A DNA stretch of 64,000 bases from Microvirga solisilvae (GCF_022808595.1 NZ_JAKUCN010000001.1:852512-916511), one strand, 5' to 3'; counted from the first letter of the stretch, positions 47,819 to 56,788 are shown. Notes: generated from the sequence alone by a model not told the origin. Numbers and translations are program-made.

Positions 47819-48700
47819 TCAGGGCTGGCCGCTGCCGCCGGCAGCGCCATAGACCTGCCCCGTCGCATAGCTCGCATCCGACGCCGCCAGCTGCACATAG
47901 ATCGAGGCCAGCTCCACCGGTTGGCCGGGACGTCCCAGCGGCGTGTCTCCCCCGAATTGCTGCAGCTTTTCCTGCGTGGCACCGCCGCTTACCTGCAGCG
48001 GCGTCCAAATCGGGCCCGGTGCAACCCCGTTAACGCGGATGCCCTTGGGGCCGAGCTGCTTGGCGAGCGATTTGGTAAAGCTCATCATCGCCGCCTTGGT
48101 CATGGCGTAATCGACGAGATTGGCGGACGGATCGTAGGCCTGTTCCGACGTAGTTTGGATAATCACGGAGCCCGGCTTCAGATGCGGCAGCGCCGCCTTG
48201 GTGAGCCAGAACATGGCATAGATGTTCGTCTTCATCGTCGCGTCGAAATCCTCCGACGTGATATCGAGCAGCGATTGCCGCTGTTGCTGGCGCGCAGCAT
48301 TGTTGACGAGAATGTCGAGGCCGCCGAGTTCGCGCACCGCATCGGCGACGATACGGTTGCACAAGGCCTCATCCTGGATATCCCCCGGCAAGGCCACGGC
48401 CTTGCGGCCCTCCTTCTGGATCAGCTCGATCACCTCGCGGGCATCGGGCTCTTCGCTCGGATAATAGCTGATCGCCACATCGGCACCCTCGCGGGCATAG
48501 GCAATGGCCGCAGCGCGCCCCATGCCGGAATCGCCGCCTGTGATCAGCGCCTTGCGACCCTGCAGCCTGCCAGAGCCCTTGTAGCTCGTCTCACCATGAT
48601 CCGGGCGTGGCTCCATCTGGCCCGCAAGACCCGGCCAAGGCTGGGATTGGGATTTGAAGGGCGGTTTGGGATATTTCGTGGTCGGATCTTCAATGGCCAT
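47819..48700 (-). CDS. SDR-family oxidoreductase, YghA-like
   Basis: A 293-residue short-chain dehydrogenase. The N-terminal extension GQMEPRPDHGETSYKGSGRL precedes the cofactor loop TGGDSGMG (near residue 60). NNAA and the catalytic YAMTK are present. Its pattern matches the YghA/general stress protein 39 subgroup. Start ATG 48700 is preceded by AGGAAAAGAG; the frame reaches 48760. It is divergent from the glutathione transferase gene. Confidence 0.9.
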   Translation of the reverse strand: MAIEDPTTKYPKPPFKSQSQPWPGLAGQMEPRPDHGETSYKGSGRLQGRKALITGGDSGMGRAAAIAYAREGADVAISYYPSEEPDAREVIELIQKEGRKAVALPGDIQDEALCNRIVADAVRELGGLDILVNNAARQQQRQSLLDITSEDFDATMKTNIYAMFWLTKAALPHLKPGSVIIQTTSEQAYDPSANLVDYAMTKAAMMSFTKSLAKQLGPKGIRVNGVAPGPIWTPLQVSGGATQEKLQQFGGDTPLGRPGQPVELASIYVQLAASDASYATGQVYGAAGGSGQP

Positions 48701-48788
48701 GCCGCTGCTCTTTTCCTGAATCGGACGAGCCGTTAACAGTTCAGGCAGACCTGGGTTCAATCACAGGCATAGCCCAATGGAGCATCGC

Positions 48789-49493
48789 ATGGCAGACCTC
48801 TCCGCTTTCCCGATCACCCGCCGCTGGCCCGCAGCCCATCCCGACCGGCTGCAGCTCTACTCCCTGCCGACGCCCAACGGGGTGAAGGTGTCGATCATGC
48901 TGGAGGAAATCGGCCTGCCCTACGAGCCGCACACGATCAATATCGGCGCGAATGAAACCTGGACGGAGGAATTCCTCTCCCTCAACCCCAACGGCAAGAT
49001 CCCGGCGATCATCGACCCAGACGGACCGGGCGGAAAGCCGTTCGGCCTGTTCGAATCCGGGGCGATCCTCGTCTACCTCGCCGAGAAGAGCGGACAGTTC
49101 CTGCCGAAGGAGCCGGCGCGTCGCTATGAAACCCTCCAGTGGGTCTTCTTCCAGATGGCTGCCGTGGGCCCGATGTTCGGCCAACTCGGGTTCTTCCATA
49201 AATTCGCGGGCCGCGAGATCGAGGACAAGCGGCCGCTCGAACGCTACCGCGCGGAATCCAAGCGCCTCCTCGGCGTTCTGGAGACGCGCCTCGAGGGCCG
49301 CCAGTGGATCATGGGCGACGAATACACCATCGCCGACATCTCCCTGTTGGGTTGGGTGCGCAACCTCGTCGGCTTCTACGGCGCTGGGGAGCTGGTGGAG
49401 TACGACACACTCAAGAACGTCCCGGCCTGGCTTGAGCGCGGCCTGGCGCGTCCCGCCGTGCAGCGCGGGCTCGAGATTCCAAAGCGTCCGTGA
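48789..49493 (+). CDS. Glutathione S-transferase, nu-class (YghU/YfcG-like)
   Basis: A 234-residue GST. The thioredoxin-fold half has LYSLPTPNGVKVSIMLEE, in which the Thr-Pro-Asn replaces a catalytic Tyr or Ser, and the glutathione-binding NGKIPAIIDP and ESGAILVYLAEK. The helical half contains WVFFQMAAVGPMFGQLGFF, diagnostic of the nu class. Members have disulfide reductase or peroxidase activity with glutathione. An earlier ATG at 48777 would add four residues. Confidence 0.93.
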   Translation: MADLSAFPITRRWPAAHPDRLQLYSLPTPNGVKVSIMLEEIGLPYEPHTINIGANETWTEEFLSLNPNGKIPAIIDPDGPGGKPFGLFESGAILVYLAEKSGQFLPKEPARRYETLQWVFFQMAAVGPMFGQLGFFHKFAGREIEDKRPLERYRAESKRLLGVLETRLEGRQWIMGDEYTIADISLLGWVRNLVGFYGAGELVEYDTLKNVPAWLERGLARPAVQRGLEIPKRP

Positions 49494-49517
49494 ATGGTAT
49501 GGGGTGGGCTCTCAAAC

Positions 49518-50666
49518 CTACCCCAACAAATCCCGCAAGGTTCGCATGAACACGCGCGAGCCGATGGCGATCAGATCGTCCGGGAAGTCGTAATCAGGAT
49601 TGTGAAGGGCCGCATGGCGTTCGCCCGCGCCGAGGAAGAACATCGCGGCTGGAGCGTTTGCCCCCAAATGCCCGAAATCCTCGGAGGGGCGCATGGGCAA
49701 GTCGCCCCGATCATGCGGCACACCTTCCGCATCGAGCGCGCGGCGCAGATGCGCGACGGCCTCGGGCGCATTTTCGCAATGAGGGAAAGCGTCGTTGTAA
49801 GAGATGTCGACAGATAGGCCATTTTCCCGCGCAGCTTCCTGCACCAAGAGTTCGGCTTTTGTCACGAGCGCATCCATGCCCCCATCGGTCAAGGTGCGCA
49901 GCGTCGCCCAGATCTCGCCGTGAGCCGGCGCGATGCCGAAGGCTGGCTCGCCAATCCGCGCATGAGTGACGGTGACGAGAGTAAAGCCTTCGTCCATGGG
50001 ACCGCCGCGCCCCAGACCTGTCAGCGCCGGCATCAGCCGCGCCACCGCATTGACCGGCGATACGCCGGTCTCGGGCATAGAGGCATGAGCTGTCTTGCCC
50101 GTGAGGACGATGCGCATTCCACGCGATGCACAGCTCACGGGCCCTTCTATGAGCGCGACCTTGCCGAACTTCATGCCCGGCAGGTTATGCAGGGCGAAAA
50201 CGAAATCCGGTGCAATCTCGCGGAATTTCGGATCGGCCACGACGGCGGCAGCACCTGCGCCCGTCTCTTCGGCAGGCTGAAAGAGAAGAATGGCGCGCCC
50301 GCGCCGAGGACGCTGGCGGGACAAGCTACGAGCAAGAGCGGCAAGGATCGCCATGTGCCCGTCATGCCCGCACAGATGCGCCTTGCCCGCAATGCTCGAC
50401 CGGTGCGCAACATCGGAAATTTCCTCGATCGGCAATGCATCGAGCTCGGCACGAAACATTACCGTCGGCCCGGGTTCCCGCCCATTGAAGATTCCGGCAA
50501 CGCCATGGCCGCCGAGCCCCGTCACGATCCGGTCAGCACCTGCGGATGCAAGCAGAGCCTGCACTCTTAGAGCCGTCTCGGCTTCTTCCCCCGAAACCTC
50601 AGGATAGCGATGCAGGCTGCGCCGCCACTCGGTCAGTTCGACCATATCCTGATTGGTCAAAAACAT
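49518..50666 (-). CDS. M20-family amidohydrolase/peptidase
   Basis: A 382-residue zinc amidohydrolase of the M20D (N-acyl amino acid amidohydrolase/hippurate hydrolase) type. Metal ligands are visible in HLCGHDGHMAIL near residue 95, FQPAEETGAGA near residue 130 and the later FALHNLPG, with RPSEDFGHL in the C-terminal region. The small dimerisation domain lies between. Substrate unknown. Start at ATG 50666 with GGAGAC upstream. The gene lies just downstream of the MYG1 gene on the same strand. Confidence 0.92.
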   Translation of the reverse strand: MFLTNQDMVELTEWRRSLHRYPEVSGEEAETALRVQALLASAGADRIVTGLGGHGVAGIFNGREPGPTVMFRAELDALPIEEISDVAHRSSIAGKAHLCGHDGHMAILAALARSLSRQRPRRGRAILLFQPAEETGAGAAAVVADPKFREIAPDFVFALHNLPGMKFGKVALIEGPVSCASRGMRIVLTGKTAHASMPETGVSPVNAVARLMPALTGLGRGGPMDEGFTLVTVTHARIGEPAFGIAPAHGEIWATLRTLTDGGMDALVTKAELLVQEAARENGLSVDISYNDAFPHCENAPEAVAHLRRALDAEGVPHDRGDLPMRPSEDFGHLGANAPAAMFFLGAGERHAALHNPDYDFPDDLIAIGSRVFMRTLRDLLG

Positions 50667-50701
50667 GAGGGCGGTCTCCACTTTCAAATTGCTGCTGGTG
50701 G

Positions 50702-51607
50702 TTAGGCTGCGCCGAGCGTCTGTCCAAGAGCGATTGCCTGCTCTGCGAGACGGACAGCCGAGGATTGGGACCTCGCGCCAGAGATGAAGCCGCTGGGATG
50801 GCAGAAGACGCCGTCAGGAATTCCCGCAGCCTTGGAGAAGGCTTCATCCTGCAGCCCACGCCAAGCCTCAGGCAGAGACAGTCTCTGGCCAAAGGAATTG
50901 GGCTCAGGCGGAATGGTGCGGCAATACCAGGAGGTGCGATCCTCGTTCGGATAGATGACGAAGAGAAGGTCATCCAGGCCACCATCGAATACCGCCTTTT
51001 CCCAAGGCAGCTTCTGATCGAGCACGAGAATGCGCCGATCCTCGGCCTCTTTAGCCGCGGCAAGAACAGAGGCCATGGCTTTCGCTTCCGAATAGGCCTG
51101 ACGGCTTGCTCTCTCCAGAATGCCGCGCGCCAATGTAACGGCCTCTGCGAAAGCCTCGTCATAGGTCTGTGCGCTGTCCCAAGTGGGATTGAAGGCTTCG
51201 ACCAACAGACCAAGGTGGCCAGGGCTTGCCGTCGAGACACCGTTATCCGCCATGTCGATGGCAAGGATGATCCCGGCATCGATATCCTGCCATACGGCAT
51301 CGAGAGCGCTCGTCTCGATGCCGGGCACGAATTGGGCCAGCGCCCCGCGCCCGTAATCGCGCCAGATCAAGCCGACCGAGCTGTAAGGCGTGCCATCCTC
51401 GCGACGGGGAAGATCGCGCATATGATGGTCGTAGCGTTTCCGGGCGGGATCGTAGACGCCGCCTACGTCGAAGACGATGTCGGCGGAGGCTATGAGAGCG
51501 GTATCGCGGGTGCGAATGAACTCGAAATCTCCAAGGGCGGCACGCAGAACAGCGGAGGCAAAGACATCATCTGCATGGAATGTGCCGCTATGGGTTACGA
51601 CCTTCAT
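50702..51607 (-). CDS. MYG1/UPF0160 family protein
   Basis: A 301-residue member of the MYG1 family, which resembles the DHH phosphoesterase fold. THSGTFHADDVFASAVL carries the N-terminal metal-binding His and Asp pair. VGGVYDPARKRYDHHMRD supplies the DHH-like motif. Eukaryotic MYG1 is a 3'-5' RNA exonuclease; the bacterial role is not established. It is 36 bp upstream of the M20 gene and probably shares its transcript. Confidence 0.93.
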   Translation of the reverse strand: MKVVTHSGTFHADDVFASAVLRAALGDFEFIRTRDTALIASADIVFDVGGVYDPARKRYDHHMRDLPRREDGTPYSSVGLIWRDYGRGALAQFVPGIETSALDAVWQDIDAGIILAIDMADNGVSTASPGHLGLLVEAFNPTWDSAQTYDEAFAEAVTLARGILERASRQAYSEAKAMASVLAAAKEAEDRRILVLDQKLPWEKAVFDGGLDDLLFVIYPNEDRTSWYCRTIPPEPNSFGQRLSLPEAWRGLQDEAFSKAAGIPDGVFCHPSGFISGARSQSSAVRLAEQAIALGQTLGAA

Positions 51608-51776
51608 TTTTCCTTACACCAAACGCAGGAATGCATCTGCAATTCCTTGGGAACTCACCATGAATGAAGGCATATAACCTTATCGCCACGTCATGGAATA
51701 GCTTCGATCCAACACCCATCAACGTTTTCCTCGTCCGTTAGTGCTTTGGGAAGCGGCTATAGGAATACTGTCCTGC

Positions 51777-51807
51777 TTGACCTTGCTATCGTTGGAAGGT
51801 CTAGGCG
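51777..51807 (+). promoter_or_regulatory. CueR-type (MerR family) copper-responsive promoter
   Basis: TTGACC at 51777-51782 and TAGGCG at 51802 are 19 bp apart, the over-long spacing typical of MerR-family activators. The spacer carries ACCTTGC-N7-GGAAGGT (51780-51800), close to the CueR operator ACCTTCC-N7-GGAAGGT. It lies 40 bp upstream of the CopZ-like gene. No cueR gene is in the window. Confidence 0.8.
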
Positions 51808-51839
51808 AAGGAGGATCATCACTGACGAAGGACCTATCC

Positions 51840-52049
51840 ATGCATTACCTTCATATTCCCGGCATGGCTTGCGGCGGCTGTCTTGGAGCCGTGAGCAAGG
51901 CGCTCCAGAAGCTCGATCCGCAGACTCACATCGAGAGTGACCTCAAGAAGCGCACGATTAGTGTTTCCTCGGGTCAGACCGAAGGCTCGATACTCACTGC
52001 GCTGAAGAATGCAGGTTATCCGGCTCAGCCGATTTCCGCGGGCCATTGA
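51840..52049 (+). CDS. CopZ-like heavy-metal-associated copper chaperone
   Basis: A 69-residue HMA-domain protein with the metal site GMACGGC (MxCxxC) at residues 8-14. The fold continues through a helix (VSKALQKLDP) to the C-terminal strand NAGYPAQPI. It probably delivers Cu(I) to an exporter or regulator. Start at ATG 51840 follows AAGGA. It lies directly behind the CueR-type promoter, with the DUF305 gene 63 bp downstream. Confidence 0.9.
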   Translation: MHYLHIPGMACGGCLGAVSKALQKLDPQTHIESDLKKRTISVSSGQTEGSILTALKNAGYPAQPISAGH

Positions 52050-52112
52050 TTGCCGCAGGCCCTTTCCCGTGTCGCCATACATCCACATGTCCCCTCTTCA
52101 AGGAGAATGAGA

Positions 52113-52490
52113 ATGATCTCGCGTATTCTGATCGTAGCCGCAGGCCTCGCCGCTCTTCCGGCTGTCGCCCTCGCACAGGCCGGCTCCCATAGTGGCCATT
52201 CCATGCCGATGCAGACGCAGCAAGCTACGGATAGCGCCGCGACCAAAGCCTATCGCGAAGCCAATGCGAAGATGCATCGCGACATGGACATTCGCTATAG
52301 CGGCGATTCCGATGTGGACTTCGTGCGCGGCATGATCCCTCATCACCAGGGCGCCATCGACATGGCCAAGGTCGCGCTTGCAAATGCCAAGGATGAACAG
52401 ATCCGCAAATGGGCGACCGACGTAATCCGCGAGCAGGAACGTGAAATCGCGGAGATGCAGGCCTGGCTGAAGAAAATGGGAGTGCAATAG
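52113..52490 (+). CDS. DUF305 exported protein (CopM-like)
   Basis: A 125-residue protein with a signal peptide ending VALAQA. A histidine- and methionine-rich segment SHSGHSMPM follows, then the four-helix DUF305 domain with DFVRGMIPHHQGAIDMAK. DUF305 proteins, such as CopM, bind copper in the periplasm. Co-location with CopZ and the CueR promoter supports copper handling. The start is ATG 52113, seven bases after AAGGAG; an ATG at 52107 is too close to the ribosome site. Confidence 0.9.
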   Translation: MISRILIVAAGLAALPAVALAQAGSHSGHSMPMQTQQATDSAATKAYREANAKMHRDMDIRYSGDSDVDFVRGMIPHHQGAIDMAKVALANAKDEQIRKWATDVIREQEREIAEMQAWLKKMGVQ

Positions 52491-52725
52491 CGAACCAGGG
52501 TGACGATCCGCTTGGACAGAGCGTCTTCCTGCTCTGCAGCCCCCTGCCAAGCTCCTGTAGATATTGCCTTTTTGCCGAATAGCCCTCATCCTCAGCTTGG
52601 CCGTATCAATACGACCCTGGAGCGTGTAAACAGCTATAGGCTCGCCCGCACCGGAAGCTTTGCGTCGAACGAGCGGGGTCGTGCGTTAAACGGGTATCCC
52701 TGCGGGCCTATGGAAAGGATAAAAC

Positions 52726-53028
52726 ATGTTTACGCTTACAATCAGCGACAAGCCGATTGCCATCACCAATGCCGATGAGGAGGAAGCCCGCGAGCTCCTC
52801 ATGAGCGAGGATTTCAAGGAAGACCTCAAGTATCTGGAAAGCGAAGGCGCCCCTATCTGGGACGGCTTTGCTACCCTCAATGTCCGCGCGGCCACCGAAG
52901 AAGAGAAGGTGGAGTTCGAGAGTGCTGATTTCGACGATGAGGAAGACGAGGACGATGATGAGGAGGAAGGCCCCTACATCATGTTCCTGGTCGATGTGAC
53001 CGATCCGGACGAAGCGGACGAGGGCTAA
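52726..53028 (+). CDS. Small acidic hypothetical protein
   Basis: A 100-residue acidic protein. The N-terminal half contains FTLTISDKPIAITNADEEEA and EDFKEDLKYLESEGAPIWDG. The C terminus has a run of Asp and Glu and ends DVTDPDEADEG. It occurs as a lone gene with its own terminator. I do not recognise a function. Confidence 0.8.
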   Translation: MFTLTISDKPIAITNADEEEARELLMSEDFKEDLKYLESEGAPIWDGFATLNVRAATEEEKVEFESADFDDEEDEDDDEEEGPYIMFLVDVTDPDEADEG

Positions 53029-53049
53029 TCCCCCGCATACCTTTTAGAC

Positions 53050-53083
53050 AAAGCCGCGCCCGGTCATTCGGGCGCGGCTTTTA
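53050..53083 (+). terminator. Intrinsic terminator of the acidic protein gene
   Basis: AAGCCGCGCCCG and CGGGCGCGGCTT form a 12-bp stem with loop GTCATT, followed by TTAT. It lies 22 bp after the stop codon and just before the convergent DUF2726 gene end. Confidence 0.9.
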
Positions 53084-53090
53084 TCTAGCG

Positions 53091-53552
53091 TCATCGCGCG
53101 GCAAAGACAGCGTCATAGATCTGCTGCGGATCGGGCCTCTTGCCGGATTGGAATCGCAGCACGCGATAGCCGCAGGATTTCAGGATCTGATCACGCCGAG
53201 CATCGCGCTTCGCATCGTGGGAGCGGTCGTCGAGTTCGATCACCGCGATGACCTCAAGATCCCGCGCGATTACCCAATCAACACGCATGTTGGATATCTG
53301 CTTGAAAGCCACCCAAAAGGTGCGGCTTCCCTCTTTGGCGTCGGGCCGCAACAGAGCTAGGATCGGAACCTGAGGCCAGATTTCGCAATCTGGAAAGGCC
53401 GCCAGCAGACGTTGATAGAACTCCCGCTCGTTCGCTGTCATGACCGAGGTGCGGCGATAGCGAACGCGGCGCGCCCAAAGCAGCGCGACGATCAAGGCCA
53501 CCGCGAGCAGGCCGATGCTCGCAAGCCAAGTCCACGACATGTTTTCCAGCAT
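53091..53552 (-). CDS. DUF2726 membrane-anchored protein (PD-(D/E)XK-like)
   Basis: A 153-residue protein with one N-terminal helix (WLASIGLLAVALIVALLWA) and a C-terminal DUF2726 domain. RVDWVIARDLEVIAVIELDDRSHDA carries the D...ELD signature of restriction-endonuclease-like folds, and DQILKSCGYRVLRF fits the helix that follows. Whether it cuts nucleic acid is unknown. Confidence 0.87.
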   Translation of the reverse strand: MLENMSWTWLASIGLLAVALIVALLWARRVRYRRTSVMTANEREFYQRLLAAFPDCEIWPQVPILALLRPDAKEGSRTFWVAFKQISNMRVDWVIARDLEVIAVIELDDRSHDAKRDARRDQILKSCGYRVLRFQSGKRPDPQQIYDAVFAAR

Positions 53553-53656
53553 CAGTTCCCCCGCAGTTCCTGCCCTATTATGCCAGGCTTCATGAAACCG
53601 AGCCGTATGGTCCTGCGTCTTCTTATTGCCAGGTTAAAGCTTTGGGGAGAGTGAAG

Positions 53657-54358
53657 ATGGATCTCAATCGTCGCGCTTTTGTCTTGGGCCTTCCGGCAGT
53701 TGCCCTGACCTCTAGCCTTCCCATCAGCTCCGGCTTTGCCCAACAGGCGGTATCGCGCTCGACCTATCAGGCGATGTACGCGCCTATCGACGATGACCTC
53801 TATCCCATTCCCGGCGTCGATCTATCGAAGGTCAACCATAACTACCTGCGCAAGGTCGTACCCTATGCGACCAGTGAGGCTCCCGGCACCATCGTGGTCG
53901 ATCCTGCAAACCGCTATCTCTATCTCGTCCTGCGTGATGGCATGGCTGTCCGCTATGGGGTCGGCGTCGGACGTTCCGGCTTCGGCTGGTCCGGCAGCGC
54001 GGTGATCAAAGACAAGCAGGAATGGCCCGACTGGTATCCGCCGAAGGAAATGTTCGCCCGCCAGCCTGAACTGATGGAGCAGATGGGCGAACTCCCTGGC
54101 GGTTCCGGCATGCCGGGCGGGCCAGGTAATCCTCTCGGTGCTCGCGCCATGTATCTGTGGCAGGGCAACAAGGATACGCTCTATCGCATTCATGGCACCT
54201 TCGAGCCCTGGACCATCGGCACCAATGTCTCGTCGGGTTGCATCCGCATGATCAACCAGGATGCCATCGACCTGTACAATCACACCGAACTCGGCACGAA
54301 GGTGGTCGTCATCGGATCGGCGGGCTCAAAGCGTCATCAGAATGCTCCCAGGGTCTGA
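53657..54358 (+). CDS. L,D-transpeptidase (YkuD domain)
   Basis: A 233-residue periplasmic L,D-transpeptidase. A twin-arginine-like signal (NRRAFVLGLPAVALTSS) directs export. The catalytic block is YRIHGTFEPWTIGTNVSSG, followed by CIRM with the nucleophilic cysteine near residue 195. Such enzymes make 3-3 cross-links or anchor outer membrane proteins to peptidoglycan, common in Hyphomicrobiales. Start at ATG 53657 with GGGGAGAG upstream; a TTG at 53642 is possible. The DUF882 gene follows. Confidence 0.94.
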   Translation: MDLNRRAFVLGLPAVALTSSLPISSGFAQQAVSRSTYQAMYAPIDDDLYPIPGVDLSKVNHNYLRKVVPYATSEAPGTIVVDPANRYLYLVLRDGMAVRYGVGVGRSGFGWSGSAVIKDKQEWPDWYPPKEMFARQPELMEQMGELPGGSGMPGGPGNPLGARAMYLWQGNKDTLYRIHGTFEPWTIGTNVSSGCIRMINQDAIDLYNHTELGTKVVVIGSAGSKRHQNAPRV

Positions 54359-54443
54359 GCGAGCAGAAGGAACGAAGTATTAAGCCTATTTTTGCCATGG
54401 TTGACCGCCAAACCTTTCCTAAGGGAAGCGGGATAAAACCAAA

Positions 54444-55655
54444 ATGCGGGACATTACAGCCCGACCGAAACGGTCGCTCGGCAAGCATTCGGCAGCGTAT
54501 GTAATCGCTGATACCTGCGACCGAACCAGGAACTTGTTCCTAAAGTCGACTTATCTTCTCGCCGGAGCTGCCAGTCTCATCCTGCTTTCCTGGAATACGA
54601 TGTCGCAAGCCGAGGGCGAGACACGCACGCTGAGCTTCGTCCACACGCACCGCCAGGATAGCACCAGCATCACCTTCCGGCGCAACGGGCAATATGACGA
54701 GCAAGCTCTGACGCAGCTTAACTGGTTCCTTCGTGACTGGCGCAACGACAAGCCTGCAAAGATGGATCCGCGCCTCTTCGATGTGCTCTGGGAGGTGTAT
54801 CGTGAGTCCGGCTCGCGGCAGCCCATTCACATCATCTCATCGTATCGCTCTCCCGAGACAAACTCCGCCTTGCGCCGCCGATCGAGCGGTGTCGCCGAGA
54901 ACAGTCAGCACACGCTCGGCAAGGCCATGGATATCCGCCTGCCAGACGTGCCGACGGAGCGGTTGCGCGAGATCGCCATGCGCATGCAATATGGCGGCGT
55001 CGGCTACTACGCCTCGTCCGATTTCGTGCACGTAGACACAGGCAATGTCCGCGCTTGGCCACGCATGTCGCAGCAGCAGCTCGCGCGCCTCTTCCCGGAT
55101 GGAAAGACCGCCCATCTGCCTTCTAGCGGTAAGCCGCTTCCGGGCTATGAGCAGGCTAAGATTGAAATCGCCGCCCGCAACGCAGCTCTCGCCACCCAGG
55201 CTTCCGCTGGCGGCGGCTCAGTCGGCTCTCTGCTGGCAAGTGTTTTCGGGCGCAAGCCTGCTCCGCAGCAACAGGCTCCGGCGCCTCAGCCGGCAGTGGT
55301 GGCGGTTGCCGCGCCTGAAGCTGTGGCACCTCGCGTGCCCCTGCCCCCGCAACGACCGCAGGATCCTATCGTTCAGACCGCAAGCGCTTCGCCACCGATC
55401 CCGCCTGCAAGGGTCGCTCTGGCATCATCGGCACCGGCCAAGATCACCGCTTCATTCGAGCCTATCCTGGGATACAACGAGAAAGCTGCGGTGCGCTCGC
55501 TGTTCGAGCCGAAGACGGCGCTTCTCGACACGGGGTTCGCGTCGCAGACGTGGGACGATCTGAGCACCACGAACTTCAGCGGCCCCGCCATCAAGCCTCT
55601 TCCAAGGCATGAGCCGCATCAGTTGCCCAGCAGCATGGTGGCCAGGGCCGGATGA
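54444..55655 (+). CDS. DUF882 (YcbK/peptidase M15A-like) exported protein
   Basis: A 403-residue protein. A membrane helix at about residues 33-53 (LLAGAASLILLSW) serves as signal or anchor. The DUF882 domain (about 95-225) carries SSYRSPETN, QHTLGKAMDI and FVHVDTG, giving the His/Asp/His metal set of M15 peptidases. A Pro/Ala-rich tail follows. A role in trimming peptidoglycan stem peptides is likely, next to the L,D-transpeptidase gene. Confidence 0.9.
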   Translation: MRDITARPKRSLGKHSAAYVIADTCDRTRNLFLKSTYLLAGAASLILLSWNTMSQAEGETRTLSFVHTHRQDSTSITFRRNGQYDEQALTQLNWFLRDWRNDKPAKMDPRLFDVLWEVYRESGSRQPIHIISSYRSPETNSALRRRSSGVAENSQHTLGKAMDIRLPDVPTERLREIAMRMQYGGVGYYASSDFVHVDTGNVRAWPRMSQQQLARLFPDGKTAHLPSSGKPLPGYEQAKIEIAARNAALATQASAGGGSVGSLLASVFGRKPAPQQQAPAPQPAVVAVAAPEAVAPRVPLPPQRPQDPIVQTASASPPIPPARVALASSAPAKITASFEPILGYNEKAAVRSLFEPKTALLDTGFASQTWDDLSTTNFSGPAIKPLPRHEPHQLPSSMVARAG

Positions 55656-55670
55656 TCGGCCAATAATGGA

Positions 55671-56099
55671 TCAACCGGCCGTTGCAAAAATAAGCAACGT
55701 GAAAAAAGCGAAAGTGACCCCGCCCCCAGCGATGATGATCCACTTGCTGAAAGGATCCCCTTCTTCAACAGCTGAGCGCTGCTCAGGTTCGGCTGGGCTT
55801 GCAGGTTGAAGGGGCTTCGTTCGGGATTTTTCCCATGCAGTGCGGGAGCCTGGGAATGGAATGATCTCCGCACTTCTTTGCTGCGGAGGCATCGGCCGAG
55901 AGGCAGGAGAGAGAAGCCTCTCCTCGAGATCGACAGCGATCCCTGTCTCCTCCAGCTGAACCACGACCAGCGCGATATCTTCCGCACTCATGTTCTCGAC
56001 GGGAAGATTGACCCGAAGATCCTCAGTGGTGAGATATCCGCGCTCGCGCCCCTGTGAGATCAAACGGTCCAGGATCGTGCTGTCGAGTGCCGGCTGCAT
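55671..56099 (-). CDS. Membrane-anchored protein with a sigma-70 region 1.1-like domain
   Basis: A 142-residue protein. Residues 8-58 resemble sigma-70 region 1.1: ILDRLISQGRERGYLTTEDL, then NMSAEDIALVVVQLEETGI. In RpoD that domain has the pattern LI..GK..GYLT..E....LP and keeps free sigma off DNA. No other sigma regions follow. A Pro-rich linker leads to a C-terminal helix (WIIIAGGGVTFAFFTLLIF). The role is unknown. Domain duplication from rpoD, or a shared small fold, are both possible. Confidence 0.7.
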   Translation of the reverse strand: MQPALDSTILDRLISQGRERGYLTTEDLRVNLPVENMSAEDIALVVVQLEETGIAVDLEERLLSPASRPMPPQQRSAEIIPFPGSRTAWEKSRTKPLQPASPAEPEQRSAVEEGDPFSKWIIIAGGGVTFAFFTLLIFATAG

Positions 56100-56223
56100 G
56101 AGGAGATCACCTCAAGGTTAGACCATCTTGTTGAGCCTAACGCGACAATCTGGCGAGGTGTTGCACCGTCCTAGGAAAGTCTGGCAACTTTTTTGGCGAA
56201 AAGCCCTTCGGTGGTGCTGGCTT

Positions 56224-56481
56224 TCAATTCTTGGTGGCGTTGGAGGCTTCCTTGAGCGCCTCCTTCTGCTGCCGAACCTGATCGGAAAGCTGCTCGGCGA
56301 TGGCAGCGAGCCGGGCGGCCGCTACTTCCTTGCCCAGCACCTCGACCTGTCCCGCCAATCCCACCGTGAGGAGGGATTCGAAGATGATGTCGGCCGGAAG
56401 ACCTTTCTTGATCAGGTCGATGGCGAGCTTCTGCCATTGATCGGCGAGTTCGAGGCGAAGAGCGGAATTATCATCGGTCAT
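56224..56481 (-). CDS. Small hypothetical helical protein
   Basis: An 85-residue, mostly helical protein starting MTDDNSALRLELADQWQ. It has a hydrophobic central stretch (ADIIFESLLTVGLAG) and a charged C-terminal coiled-coil-like segment. I chose ATG 56481; the frame extends to 56523. It lies between the region 1.1-like gene and tRNA-Asp. No function is recognisable. Confidence 0.6.
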   Translation of the reverse strand: MTDDNSALRLELADQWQKLAIDLIKKGLPADIIFESLLTVGLAGQVEVLGKEVAAARLAAIAEQLSDQVRQQKEALKEASNATKN

Positions 56482-56568
56482 GGATCGATCCATACACGAT
56501 CCGGCCGGGCCTGTCCCCGGCAATCGTCGAGGTGACTTTGTCAGATTAGCAATTCACGGAAAGGGAAG

Positions 56569-56645
56569 TGGCGCGGGCGACGGGGCTCGAACCCGCGACC
56601 TCCGGCGTGACAGGCCGGCACTCTAACCGACTGAGCTACGCCCGC
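56569..56645 (-). tRNA. tRNA-Asp (GTC)
   Basis: The minus strand gives a 77-nt cloverleaf with CCA encoded. The acceptor arms are GCGGGCG and CGCCCGC, the D-arm GCTCAGTCGGTTAGAGT, the anticodon loop CTGTCAC with anticodon GTC, and the T-arm GCGGGTTCGAGCCCCGT. All four arms pair. Confidence 0.97.
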
Positions 56646-56788
56646 GCATTTTGCTTCCAGCAGAGCGGCCCGAGGGCTCGAATTTCTGCGGTGGAGGCGC
56701 GCTCGTACCGGTGATTGGGCAGGCTGTCAAATGTTGTTTGCACCATCCACAGCCCTCGCCTCGCTTTCCGGAAGATTGTCCTCGTCGG

